Positions 25,899-35,011 of a DNA stretch of 64,000 nucleotides are shown here, one piece after another. A program made the position numbers and the translations under genes. The notes under the pieces were generated by a model. That model did not search any database. It saw only the letters and a program-made list of their open reading frames with translations, and was not told the origin of the DNA. The stretch covers positions 34,445 to 98,444 of the forward strand of contig JAKSCK010000039.1 of the NCBI GenBank assembly GCA_022360655.1, read 5' to 3'. The stretch's first letter is position 1. Each line of letters opens with the position of its first letter. The DNA comes from Spirochaetales bacterium (GTDB lineage Bacteria > Spirochaetota > Spirochaetia > DSM-2461).

Positions 25899-27398
25899 TT
25901 ATTTTCCAGATCGATAGGCTCGATACTGCCGTTCTGCTTCTTCAATGATTTTGGAATAGCCGGCCAATTCCAACTGCTCATGAAGTGCTGCTAAACCGGC
26001 TTCAGGCTCGACGAGTCCCCAATACAGAGGGGTTTTGTACTGCGCCATCACGTTGGAGACGGCGGCAATCTCACTTTCAATGGGAGTTTCATCAAAGCTG
26101 AAATCTCCAATGGGATTCACCGCTTTCTTATGACCATACGCTTCCTGAAGCTCCAACCAGTGTTCCCAATCATTCTTGCTGGGAAGAAGTTTAGAAACCT
26201 CATTCCATCCCCAAGCTGTGAAGGACCAGCCATCGGCAGAATCAAATCCTTCAGGGAAGGCCATCTTTCCATCCTCCACCACATAGTGCACTCCTTCCTG
26301 GCCATACTGAGTCAGGTTGTAGTACCGGTCATCCATATGAAGTTTTTCCAAAAGCTTGAGGGCCTTTTCTGGATGGGAGGCATTGCGGTTGATACCCATA
26401 CCATTGCTGATGTAGGGGAAAATTAAGCGCACTGGCTTGTCCTGATAAAAATCGAAATAGCCAAATTCCCAGTCAGGATGACGTTCGGAGGTGTTCTGAT
26501 AAAGATTGTTAAAGTTCACAGAGTTGCACAGAGCAATGGCACTGGTGCCATTCTCAAAAGCATCACGGCTTCCAATCTGATTGGACATCACATTCTTTGA
26601 CCAAAAACCTTTTTGTTGCCATTGACGCATGGTGGAAGCAAAGGCTTTGAACTCAGGATCATACTCATCAATGGTGAGTGGGCCATCCAAGTTGGCCATA
26701 TCCACAAAGATGTTCCAATCCTCATTGATGACGGGAAGATACACTTCACTTTTGAGTCCAGAGAACATCAACTCAATGAGCCGTAAATCCCATGTTCCAG
26801 CATTGTAGGGAATCATTGAGGGTTCATTGGATTTCACTGCTTCAAGATAGCGCTCCAAGTCCGCTAAGCTTGTGATGTCAGACTTGAGCCCATATTTCTG
26901 AGCTAAATCTTTTCGATACAAAAATCCATAGCCATCATATTCTGGACTGTTGCTTGGAATCATGTAGCTACGGCCATCAATGAGTGTCTGATTCCAGGCA
27001 TCTGCAGGTAAAGAACCATAGAGTTCAGGTGTTACCTCTTTGGCCAAATCTGTGATGTCTAAGAAGGCTCCATTCCGTGCTTCTCGGAAATAGAATGCCC
27101 AATCTGAGGTATAAATCAAATCAAACTTCTCACCTGAAGCAAACAGCAAGGGATATTTGGTCCGCCAATCTCCCCAAGGCAGATAGTTGACCTTCAGCGT
27201 GGCCCCAATATCCTCTGCCATCATGGTGTTGAGCTCTTCAATGACCGCATCGGTATCCCGATGTGGTTCTCCAATGAGATACATTGTGAGCTCATCAATG
27301 TTCTCTGCTTCACCCTCACCATTGGCAAACAGTGGCAAACTGCCAAGGGCGGCGATGACGCAAGCGATGCTCATGAAACGTGTAATGAATCCTTTCAT
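25899..27398 (-). CDS. ABC transporter sugar-binding protein, copy B
   Basis: 499 aa from the ATG at 27398, which has GGAGG five bases ahead; the frame begins four codons earlier without a site. Signal peptide MKGFITRFMSIACVIAALGSLPLFANGEGE, with the spirochaete-type ANGEGE end and no lipobox cysteine. The mature part follows the LipO/DUF3502 type of binding protein: IDELTMYLIGEPHRDTDAV, LPWGDWRTKYPLLFASGEKFDLIYTSDW, a NRNASHPEKALKLLEKL helix. It is a close paralogue of the gene immediately upstream (copy A), with many blocks identical. It binds an oligosaccharide or modified sugar for the adjacent permeases. Confidence 0.92.
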   Translation of the reverse strand: MKGFITRFMSIACVIAALGSLPLFANGEGEAENIDELTMYLIGEPHRDTDAVIEELNTMMAEDIGATLKVNYLPWGDWRTKYPLLFASGEKFDLIYTSDWAFYFREARNGAFLDITDLAKEVTPELYGSLPADAWNQTLIDGRSYMIPSNSPEYDGYGFLYRKDLAQKYGLKSDITSLADLERYLEAVKSNEPSMIPYNAGTWDLRLIELMFSGLKSEVYLPVINEDWNIFVDMANLDGPLTIDEYDPEFKAFASTMRQWQQKGFWSKNVMSNQIGSRDAFENGTSAIALCNSVNFNNLYQNTSERHPDWEFGYFDFYQDKPVRLIFPYISNGMGINRNASHPEKALKLLEKLHMDDRYYNLTQYGQEGVHYVVEDGKMAFPEGFDSADGWSFTAWGWNEVSKLLPSKNDWEHWLELQEAYGHKKAVNPIGDFSFDETPIESEIAAVSNVMAQYKTPLYWGLVEPEAGLAALHEQLELAGYSKIIEEAERQYRAYRSGK

Positions 27399-27443
27399 AG
27401 AGTCCTCCATGTGATTGATTCTTTAATCGCTCATCCCACCGAA

Positions 27444-28940
27444 TTATTTTTCAGCACGATAGGCGCGATACTGCAGTTCCAATTCCTCTAAAATGGCAGG
27501 GAAGCCTGCGCGATCTAATTGTGTTCGAAGGTCGGCCATGCCTTTTTCAGGATCAACCAGCCCCCAATACAGAGGTGTTTTATACTGACCCATCACACTG
27601 GTAACGGCCGCAATTTCACTCTGAACACCTTCACTGTTGAAGTTAAAATCTCCGATGGGATTGGACGCTTTTTTGGTGGAGTAATCAGCCTGCATCTCCA
27701 GCCAATAGTCCCAATCATTGGAGCTTGGAATGACCTTGGATTCCTGGTTCCATCCCCAGGAAGTGAAGGACCAGCCATCGGCAGGATCAAAGCCCTCTGG
27801 GAATCCTAATTTTCCATCCTGAACCACATAATGCACACCTTCTTGGCCATACTGCGTCAGGTTGTAATAGCGATCATCGGTGTGCAGTTTTTCAAGCAGT
27901 TTGAGCGCTTTCTCAGGATGGGCTGCATTACGATTAATCCCCATTCCATTGCAAAGATAAGAAGAAACAACACGGTAGGGATGATTCTGATAGAAATCAA
28001 AGAAACCAAATTCCCAATCAGGATGGCGTTCAGAGGTGTTTTGATACAGGTTGTTCACATTGATGCTGTTGCTCAAGGCAATGGCACTGGTGCCATTCTC
28101 AAAAGCATCACGGCTGCCCACCTGATTCGACATCACATTTTTGGACCAGAATCCTTTCTGCTGCCATTCTCGCATCAGCTTCAAGTAGTCCATAAAGGAA
28201 TCCTCAAAAGCATCCACAACAATGGAACCATCAAGATCATTCATGGAAATACTGACATTCATGTTGTCCTGATCCAGGGGAAGCATAACCTGGGATTTCA
28301 ATCCAGGGTACATCTGCTCAATCAATTGAATGTCCCAAGATCCGGCATTATACGGAAGCATGGCCGGCTCATTCTCTTTCACAGCTGTGAGGAAGGCGCC
28401 CAGTTTTTCCAGGCTATCAATCTCAGGATCCACTCCATACTTCACAGCCAAATCTTTTCGATAAAGGAAGCCATAGCCATCATATTCCGGGTTATTGCAA
28501 GGAACCATGTAGCTTCGACCATCAATGAGTGTTTCTCCCCATGCCTCTGGTGGTAAGGCATTGTAGAGATCTGGTGTGGATTCTTTGACCATGTCAGAAA
28601 TATCGAGGAAGGCCCCATTCCGAGCTTCTCGAAAGTAGTAGGCCCAGTTTGAGGTATAGATCAAATCAAAGCGTTCACCAGAAGCAAAGAGCAAGCCATA
28701 CTTGGTTTGCCAATCGCCCCAAGGCAGATAGTTCACCTTTAAAGTGGCTCCAATGTCCTCCGCCATGTAGCCATTGAGCTCAGCAAGTACGGTCTCCGTA
28801 TCGCGATGCGGCTCACCAATGAGATACATGGTGAGCTCATCAATGCCATCCTCTTTTTCCCCATTGGCAAAAGCCGGGGAAATTCCTGTCAGGGCGAGAA
28901 TGGCAAGAAGCATCACCATTGTTTGCAGGGTCTTTTTCAT
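27444..28940 (-). CDS. ABC transporter sugar-binding protein, copy A
   Basis: 498 aa from the ATG at 28940, with GGAGG five bases upstream; the longer frame would start at a TTG inside that site. Signal peptide MKKTLQTMVMLLAILALTGISPAFANGEKE. The mature part is aligned with copy B along its whole length and shares long exact blocks, for example DELTMYLIGEPHRDT and KGFWSKNVMSNQ, while loops such as the EQMYPGLKSQVMLPLDQDN region differ. The two copies sit head to tail with a 45 bp gap, a recent tandem duplication that may have split substrate range. Confidence 0.92.
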   Translation of the reverse strand: MKKTLQTMVMLLAILALTGISPAFANGEKEDGIDELTMYLIGEPHRDTETVLAELNGYMAEDIGATLKVNYLPWGDWQTKYGLLFASGERFDLIYTSNWAYYFREARNGAFLDISDMVKESTPDLYNALPPEAWGETLIDGRSYMVPCNNPEYDGYGFLYRKDLAVKYGVDPEIDSLEKLGAFLTAVKENEPAMLPYNAGSWDIQLIEQMYPGLKSQVMLPLDQDNMNVSISMNDLDGSIVVDAFEDSFMDYLKLMREWQQKGFWSKNVMSNQVGSRDAFENGTSAIALSNSINVNNLYQNTSERHPDWEFGFFDFYQNHPYRVVSSYLCNGMGINRNAAHPEKALKLLEKLHTDDRYYNLTQYGQEGVHYVVQDGKLGFPEGFDPADGWSFTSWGWNQESKVIPSSNDWDYWLEMQADYSTKKASNPIGDFNFNSEGVQSEIAAVTSVMGQYKTPLYWGLVDPEKGMADLRTQLDRAGFPAILEELELQYRAYRAEK

Positions 28941-29049
28941 GAATTCCTCCAAATCTATTCATCAGACCTTTTCAACATGTTGGAAGAGGCCGTCAAAGAT
29001 CTTGAATACAACTCCATTTTGAGCTGTTCAACACGGATGATTTGCGAGA

Positions 29050-29071
29050 AGTTCAGATCATGCACTGAACT
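29050..29071. other. Short hairpin between permease and binding protein genes
   Basis: AGTTCAG (29050-29056) and CTGAACT (29065-29071) can pair around an eight-base loop in the gap after the LplC-type permease stop. No T tract follows on the minus strand, so it is more likely a processing or stabilising hairpin upstream of the binding protein genes than a terminator. Confidence 0.35.
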
Positions 29072-29096
29072 CCTTTGGGGGTATTTACCAGCGAGA

Positions 29097-29978
29097 TTAC
29101 TCCTTCACAGCACCAATGGTGATTCCGCTGATAAAGTATTTTTGTACAAAGGGATAAAGGAAAATAATGGGGCCAGTTGCAATCACGGACATGGCCATTT
29201 TGATGGATTCATTCGGAAGGTCTGGAGTCGGAACGCCAGATTTTGCTGAAACCACACTGGCAAACCGAACACTGGACAGCATTCGGTATAAGAAGTACTG
29301 CAAGGGGTATTTGGCTCGATCATCAATAAACAACAGAGCTGGCATCCATGAATTCCAATAATCCAAGGCAATGAAAAGTCCCACCGTTGCCAAAGCTGGC
29401 ACACACATGGGAAGGATGAGACGAACAAGGATTCTCCACTCTCCAGCCCCATCCATTTTGGCTGATTCAATCACCGACTCAGGGATGCTCTTCACATAAT
29501 TTCTCATCACAAAGATGTAGAACGGTGCCAAAAGTGAAGGAAGTATTAAGGCCAAGAGTGAATCTTTGAGATGGTAGGTACGTACCATTAAGATGTACCA
29601 AGGAATGAGTCCACCACTGAACATGGTGGTGAAGAAGATAAGAAAGGACACTTGATTCCGATAACGGAAGTTCCGGCGACTCAAAACATATCCTGTCATG
29701 GCTGTACAAAACAGTCCTGCAAGAGTTCCACAAACGGTCACAAAAATAGTAACACCATAGGCATTGAGCACTTCACCAATGGACTTAAACAAGGTGTGAT
29801 AAGCATCTGTAGAAAATTCCTCTGGAATCAATGTGTACCCAATGGTGAGGATTTGCCGTTCAGAGGAAAAGGATCCAGAAAGCACCAAGAGACAGGGAAG
29901 TAAGCACAATAGAGCCAATAGAGTCAAAAAGGTGTATCCGGCAATATTAAAGGCAGCATGACTTTGATTTCGATTCAT
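29097..29978 (-). CDS. ABC sugar permease, LplC/MalG type
   Basis: 293 aa from the ATG at 29978, with AGGAGA six bases upstream; the extension to 30026 overlaps the preceding permease. Six transmembrane helices; the cytoplasmic EAA loop near residue 185 reads ESAKMDGAGEWRILVRLILP, the contact with the ATPase. Family wording (ERQILTIGYTLIPEEFSTDAY) matches the LplC group, which works with LplB and a DUF3502-type binding protein. Part of the leftward sugar operon. No ATPase gene is nearby. Confidence 0.93.
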   Translation of the reverse strand: MNRNQSHAAFNIAGYTFLTLLALLCLLPCLLVLSGSFSSERQILTIGYTLIPEEFSTDAYHTLFKSIGEVLNAYGVTIFVTVCGTLAGLFCTAMTGYVLSRRNFRYRNQVSFLIFFTTMFSGGLIPWYILMVRTYHLKDSLLALILPSLLAPFYIFVMRNYVKSIPESVIESAKMDGAGEWRILVRLILPMCVPALATVGLFIALDYWNSWMPALLFIDDRAKYPLQYFLYRMLSSVRFASVVSAKSGVPTPDLPNESIKMAMSVIATGPIIFLYPFVQKYFISGITIGAVKE

Positions 29979-29988
29979 GACAGTTCTC

Positions 29989-30924
29989 CTAGAACAGGGC
30001 TGAGTTCTCGTCGATTTTCTTAACAATCCAGTTCACAGTCACAATAAGAACAAGCCCAAAGAGGGACTGGTACAATCCCACAGCCGAACCAATTCCCACA
30101 TTGAAGTTGCGTGTGAGGCTCCGGAAAACATAGGTATCAATCACATCCGTGGCATTGAAGAGAGTGGCATTGTCGCCAATGATGTTGTAGAACAATTCAA
30201 AGTTCCCTTTCAGGATTCGAGAGACATCAAATAAACAAATCACAATGATGGTGGGCTTGAGCATGGGAAGAGTGATTTTCCGAATCTGCTGCCAGATGCT
30301 GGCACCATCCACTTCCGCGGCTTCATAGATTTGGGGATCAAAACCTGTGATGGTGGCAATGTAAATGACACTTCCCCACCCCATCCATTTCCAGTTGGCA
30401 AAAAAGGTCATGATTCCAAGCCAGCAATCGGGGTTTCCAAAAACATCCAAACGTTCCAAACCCAGTTTTGTAAGGAAGGCATTTAAAGCCCCAAATTCAT
30501 AGTTAAAAATGTTGTAGGTGAATGAACCCAAGATGACAAAGGAAATAAAGTAGGGAAGAAAAATCACCGATTGGAGGAATTTCTTATAGAGTCGGCCTCC
30601 TACTCGGGTAACAAAAATTGCAATGGACAATTGAAGCACTAAACCCACAGCTGAAAACACGATGTTGTAACGAATCGTATTCCAGGTGATGTTCCAAAGC
30701 TTCCCTGAAAGCAACAGAAATTTAAAGTTCTCAAAGCCCACCATGGGGCTTCGAAGGATGCCATCCACATAGTTGAAATCTTTAAATGCTAGAATCACTC
30801 CCCCCATGGGGATGTAATTGAAGGCAATAAAAAAGATGGCAGCAGGAATGAGCATGGCCCATAGGCTGCGGTTCTGCTTCAAATCATTGAGTAAAAGATG
30901 CCGATTGGTCTTTTTCAATCCCAT
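29989..30924 (-). CDS. ABC sugar permease, LplB/UgpA type
   Basis: 311 aa. A long cytoplasmic start and first helix (LWAMLIPAAIFFIAFNYIPMGGVILAFKDF) are typical of LplB. There are six helices, and the EAA loop is YEAAEVDGASIWQQIRKITLP. GGGAG precedes the ATG, and the upstream GH42 stop is 1 bp away. It forms a heterodimer with the LplC-type permease 10 bp downstream. The pair imports the ligand of the two tandem binding proteins, probably with a shared ATPase encoded elsewhere. Confidence 0.94.
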   Translation of the reverse strand: MGLKKTNRHLLLNDLKQNRSLWAMLIPAAIFFIAFNYIPMGGVILAFKDFNYVDGILRSPMVGFENFKFLLLSGKLWNITWNTIRYNIVFSAVGLVLQLSIAIFVTRVGGRLYKKFLQSVIFLPYFISFVILGSFTYNIFNYEFGALNAFLTKLGLERLDVFGNPDCWLGIMTFFANWKWMGWGSVIYIATITGFDPQIYEAAEVDGASIWQQIRKITLPMLKPTIIVICLFDVSRILKGNFELFYNIIGDNATLFNATDVIDTYVFRSLTRNFNVGIGSAVGLYQSLFGLVLIVTVNWIVKKIDENSALF

Positions 30925-30925
30925 G

Positions 30926-33145
30926 CTATTCTGCTCCCTCAGTTGTTTGCACTAAGGCATCCGATCCCAGTGCTTCAAGATCAAGAATCAGTTCACCATC
31001 TTTGATGTGGAGGGGTGATCCAAAAAGTGCGGTATACGAGCAACCTTGTTGGACAGGAAGTTTCACCTGTTCCGGTTCTGATGAGGGGTTGAAGAAGATG
31101 TAGGCCAATTCTTTTTGATGTCGGCGAATCCGATACACCACAGATCCCTGTTTGTTGGCCTTCACCCCTGCCCATTCCATCAAACGGGCAGCAAAGGCAA
31201 AATGCTCCTCTTTTCGATACGCTGTGGCCCTCAAGGAGGGGAAGGAACCAATGATCAGGGCTTTACCTTTCCCTTCTTGTACCATGAGCCCAGTCGAATC
31301 ATTCCCCAGAGAAAAGACAGATTGAGCCGTATGAGAAACAAAGGTTTGCTTGTAGAAACTTGTTTCCAAAGAACAACCTTCAAAGTCTCCCGTCCCCTTC
31401 ATCTTCTCAGGAGACACAAACTCTCCCCAACCCCGTTCTTCTGGTGTAAAACGATGCCCTTGTTCCGGTTCTTCTACCATCACGAGAGAACTCGAGGTGA
31501 TGCCAAACATCTCTCTGATGTTGGAATCCAGTTCTCCCCGTGTGGCAAATCCGTTCTCATTGATTCGACCTGGACAGGCATCAATGGAAAGACAGCCTCC
31601 CTGTTGCACATAATCCCGAAGCATTTGTGATTTTTTTGTCGAAAGAGAGATGGGGAAGGGAAGAACGAGTAACTGATACTGCGAAAGGTCCTTGGGCTTT
31701 GCATGATCAAGAGAGACAAAATCAACAGGACATCCATTCTCCCAAAGAAGACGGTGCCACCCCCGAGTCGCATAGCCAAGAAGTTCTAAATCCTCTTCAC
31801 CCATAGAGGACATCAGTGCATAGTGCTCCTCATTGACAAGGATTCCAACCGATGCAGCATCCATGGACCGAGTAGCAAAGAGAGAGGCATGCTCCTCAAG
31901 AGCTTTGGCGATGCGTCCAGCTTCTTCAAATCGCTCTGTTTCATGGCCTTCACTGTTGAGAAGGCTGTATCCATTGAGTTCATGGGCCATCACTTCAGAA
32001 CGAGTCACCCAATAGGAGATTCCTGTGACATCCGCAAAAAGAAGCGAACCAACCCATCGACGAATATCTGAAGCCTGAGGAACACGCCCCCAATGAAGCC
32101 CCACACTCACAGGGCCACCTTGCAACTCCGCGGCCCAAACTGGAGCATCAGGAGCACTGGCTGATCGAACATAATCAAAGCGCATCATCACAGAATCCCA
32201 TGCTTCTGTGCGCAAGCATTCTTCCCGCTCAACACCCTTTTCGGCTTGCTTTAAATCATCCCATTCATGAATGGAAAACCATGTGGGGTAACAGGAGCTA
32301 CCAAGAAAATCCTGCGATTTCGCATAAATCCATGGCGTGGCCGATCCATTGAGAGGAATATCAATATGAGCAAACACGGGTCGTTGGAACGGATCGGCTG
32401 CTTTGATCACCCGCTCTCTCCGCTTAAGAGTTTGTTGAACAAAGGCATCATTTTGGAAGAGCGCCCAATCAATATCCACGGGATTACAGAAATGTCCCGA
32501 TCCTCGATTAGGAATGACATAACGCCACTCTGCATAGCGGGATTTATAGGCCCGATTCACACCATCCAAATCACCATATCGCTTGGCAAGCCATTGATGA
32601 AAATGAGCCATGGTATGGGAACAATAACAAACATCTCCACCCACCAAACGATCGGCCCAATAACCAATTTCCTGCCATGTATTCCACACAACAATATTCT
32701 GATGTTTGCCTAATTCCCCTACGAGCTGAGTAATAAAAGCATTTTCGGCTTCTTGGACACCTGGATGATCAGGACAAGGACCAGGTTTCCCATCACCAGG
32801 GACAGCCGTTTGAGCAATGTAGGGAACCTTGATGCCTTCTCGTGTTTCCATCCCAGCATCCGGATGTTTTTCCCATAGCCAGGAAGGCGCTTGTTCACAG
32901 GAGAGTCCGAGATAAACACCCATATCCAGGTGTTCTGCCCATTTTATCAGCTCCGAAATAGGAGAAAAGTCATATTCTCCTTCACGGGGTTCGTCAAAGA
33001 ACCATTGCTCCTGGATTTTCACCAGGTTAAATCCGTTCTTTTTAAGATTCTCCATATCTGTTTTCATCTCACTCATGTCGGGCATGGGTGTTCGACAGAG
33101 ATGGGACCCCATAGGGAATAGAGATTGGAAACGTTCCTTGTCCAT
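30926..33145 (-). CDS. GH42-like beta-galactosidase
   Basis: 739 aa, with GAGGA before the ATG. A TIM-barrel A domain (residues 10-400) begins NGFNLVKIQEQWFFDEPREGEYDFS and contains the predicted acid/base Glu159 in WNTWQEIGYW and nucleophile Glu340 in VWAAELQGGP. The trimerisation domain and a small C-terminal beta domain follow. In GH42 the residue before the acid/base is usually Asn, here it is Gln, so it may belong to a side branch. No signal peptide, so it acts inside the cell on imported galactosides. Second gene of the leftward operon. Confidence 0.88.
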   Translation of the reverse strand: MDKERFQSLFPMGSHLCRTPMPDMSEMKTDMENLKKNGFNLVKIQEQWFFDEPREGEYDFSPISELIKWAEHLDMGVYLGLSCEQAPSWLWEKHPDAGMETREGIKVPYIAQTAVPGDGKPGPCPDHPGVQEAENAFITQLVGELGKHQNIVVWNTWQEIGYWADRLVGGDVCYCSHTMAHFHQWLAKRYGDLDGVNRAYKSRYAEWRYVIPNRGSGHFCNPVDIDWALFQNDAFVQQTLKRRERVIKAADPFQRPVFAHIDIPLNGSATPWIYAKSQDFLGSSCYPTWFSIHEWDDLKQAEKGVEREECLRTEAWDSVMMRFDYVRSASAPDAPVWAAELQGGPVSVGLHWGRVPQASDIRRWVGSLLFADVTGISYWVTRSEVMAHELNGYSLLNSEGHETERFEEAGRIAKALEEHASLFATRSMDAASVGILVNEEHYALMSSMGEEDLELLGYATRGWHRLLWENGCPVDFVSLDHAKPKDLSQYQLLVLPFPISLSTKKSQMLRDYVQQGGCLSIDACPGRINENGFATRGELDSNIREMFGITSSSLVMVEEPEQGHRFTPEERGWGEFVSPEKMKGTGDFEGCSLETSFYKQTFVSHTAQSVFSLGNDSTGLMVQEGKGKALIIGSFPSLRATAYRKEEHFAFAARLMEWAGVKANKQGSVVYRIRRHQKELAYIFFNPSSEPEQVKLPVQQGCSYTALFGSPLHIKDGELILDLEALGSDALVQTTEGAE

Positions 33146-33170
33146 CAGTTGTCCTCTTTCATGAATGGGA

Positions 33171-33192
33171 TTGGAGGGTTGGAACCCTCCAA
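33171..33192. other. Intercistronic hairpin between M6P-isomerase-like and GH42 genes
   Basis: TTGGAGGGTT (33171-33180) and AACCCTCCAA (33183-33192) form a near-perfect stem with the two central bases between them. It lies immediately after the stop of the first operon gene. No T tract, so it is probably an mRNA-processing or stability element. Confidence 0.45.
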
Positions 33193-33199
33193 AAGTGAT

Positions 33200-34996
33200 T
33201 TAGCCTTTCCGCCAGCGCATCAGCGTCACAATGCTTCGTCCTTCATGCTCATTCACCAACTCATAGTCTCCAAAACACGCTGGGACCAATGCTGCTTGGA
33301 AAAGATCGATGGAAGTGGAAAGACTTGGATTGGACTTAGACCGAACGGTCACCCTTTTTCCTTGGGTGAGAGTCATGGCATGAAGGAATTTCCCATTGGT
33401 TGTGTATTCCCCAATCTCATCAAAGAAGATGCGTTCCACTGTGAAGGGACTTTGTTCCATGGGAATATAGCGCTCAATCCAATATTGCTTGGTCCATTTA
33501 ATCACCTCGCTTTTGGATTTCAGATTCTCTTTTACATAGTCCTCCCGGAACCAACGCTCGTTATCAAAACCATGCTCAATTTGCATTCTGCAGGGAGGAG
33601 CGGTCATGGTTTTCTTTTCATCATCCCATGTGGGACGCATAAAATCATAGGTAAAGAACGAATACTCGGCACCAGCAACACTGGGGCATGTATCCATTTC
33701 CAATACCATCTGATTACCACCATGTGCATGGGTGGTACCTGGAGGAATCCAAAAGAGATCTCCCACTTTTGTGGGCCAATTTTTAATGTATTCCTTCCAA
33801 TTTTGAATGGGTTCCTTTTTCTCATCTGATTCGCGGCAAAGAGTTTCCCATTCCTCAGGGTTCACATCTTCCTTAAAGCCCATCCAAGAGTTTGCTCCTT
33901 CATAGGCTTCAACAATGTTGTAGGTCTCATATCGTCCAAGAGGCTCATTGAAGTGACGATTCACATAATCCGTACTGGGATGATTATGGATGGGCATGCT
34001 GGTTCTTTCTGCTGGTTGAGGTTCTGGGAAGTATCCATCATCCAACCAAATTTCTAAGGGGAAGAGATCGGGGTAAGTTTCATGGATGTAAGACCCCACA
34101 AAATTGGAGGCATACTGCATCACATTCAATGTGGGAACTTCAAAGGTGACATCACCAAGCTGCACAAGCAGGGCCAAGTCTGGACCAGCCAGTCGATTCC
34201 ATGCATTGCATTCCAAACCATCAATTTCCCATAAATCCCGGTATCGATAAGCGCCCCAAGGGCCAGGTGAATAGACTTTTACCTGCTTTAAGGGCTTTGT
34301 GGAAAGGTAGGAGAACACAACATCATAGACTGAACGTGACATCATTTTCAGCGTGTCTGGAGCATTGGCCTCCACATAGTAGTTCCATTGTTCTCGAAGA
34401 TGTTTTTTCTGCTCAAGGAGGAGATAGAAATCACAGTAATAGTATTCCTTCCAGAAATAGTCCGATTTGGGCTCATTCCATCCAAAAGGTGCTAAGGTAT
34501 GCTGCCACATGTTCCATAGCATGAGTTCCTGGCACTTATCAAAGTACACAATAGAATCATAGGAACTCGTCAGTTCCTTGCATGCTGCACCGGGGCCATA
34601 GACAACCACAAGGGATTGAGCATTCTCCAACTTTATTTTTAATTCCTGGACTTTAGATTCATCCAGAAGATGAGCCAAGGTCCCTTCGGAGTTCACAACA
34701 CCAAACGAACCTTCATCAAGAAATTGAGCCCGGTAGGCATCCATTGACTCTTTAGATTGATAAAGGGTAGCAGCAGAAAGAAACTCAATAGGAGTTTGAA
34801 TGGCTTGACCCAGTTCTTGAACAAGAGCATCCCAATCCACTCCATACCAACCATCAAGAGCCACGGTATTTTTGCCTTCAAAGGACTGTACTAACTGGGA
34901 TACGACATTCTCATTTCCATTCCAAACTTGTTCCAGTTGAGTTTCACCAAGAGGGACCGTGTTCTCAGCATTCTGTTTATTCACATACATGGGCAT
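33200..34996 (-). CDS. Mannose-6-phosphate isomerase-like cupin with N-terminal extra domain
   Basis: 598 aa. The C-terminal half (about 240-598) has class I mannose-6-phosphate isomerase features: metal-ligand candidates in SMPIHNHPSTDYVNRHF (His337, His339), and the active-site segment VGDLFWIPPGTTHAHGG (His423). The N-terminal 230 residues are not part of ManA. They begin with a kinase-like alpha/beta pattern (NTVALDGWYGVDWDALVQEL) but have no P-loop, and include an aromatic-rich helix region (DYFWKEYYYCDFYLLLEQ). The product may isomerise mannose-6-phosphate to fructose-6-phosphate or act on another phosphosugar. It heads the leftward sugar operon, with AGGAGA before the ATG, and faces lacI across the operator region. 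Confidence 0.75.
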   Translation of the reverse strand: MPMYVNKQNAENTVPLGETQLEQVWNGNENVVSQLVQSFEGKNTVALDGWYGVDWDALVQELGQAIQTPIEFLSAATLYQSKESMDAYRAQFLDEGSFGVVNSEGTLAHLLDESKVQELKIKLENAQSLVVVYGPGAACKELTSSYDSIVYFDKCQELMLWNMWQHTLAPFGWNEPKSDYFWKEYYYCDFYLLLEQKKHLREQWNYYVEANAPDTLKMMSRSVYDVVFSYLSTKPLKQVKVYSPGPWGAYRYRDLWEIDGLECNAWNRLAGPDLALLVQLGDVTFEVPTLNVMQYASNFVGSYIHETYPDLFPLEIWLDDGYFPEPQPAERTSMPIHNHPSTDYVNRHFNEPLGRYETYNIVEAYEGANSWMGFKEDVNPEEWETLCRESDEKKEPIQNWKEYIKNWPTKVGDLFWIPPGTTHAHGGNQMVLEMDTCPSVAGAEYSFFTYDFMRPTWDDEKKTMTAPPCRMQIEHGFDNERWFREDYVKENLKSKSEVIKWTKQYWIERYIPMEQSPFTVERIFFDEIGEYTTNGKFLHAMTLTQGKRVTVRSKSNPSLSTSIDLFQAALVPACFGDYELVNEHEGRSIVTLMRWRKG

Positions 34997-35011
34997 AGTT
35001 CATTCTCCTAC

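Noticed and set aside
27831..28556. 241-residue open frame antisense to the first binding protein gene
   Set aside because: No ribosome site, atypical composition, and full overlap with a well-supported gene; similar frames occur antisense to ntpE (19762-20463) and dctM (44424-45068).
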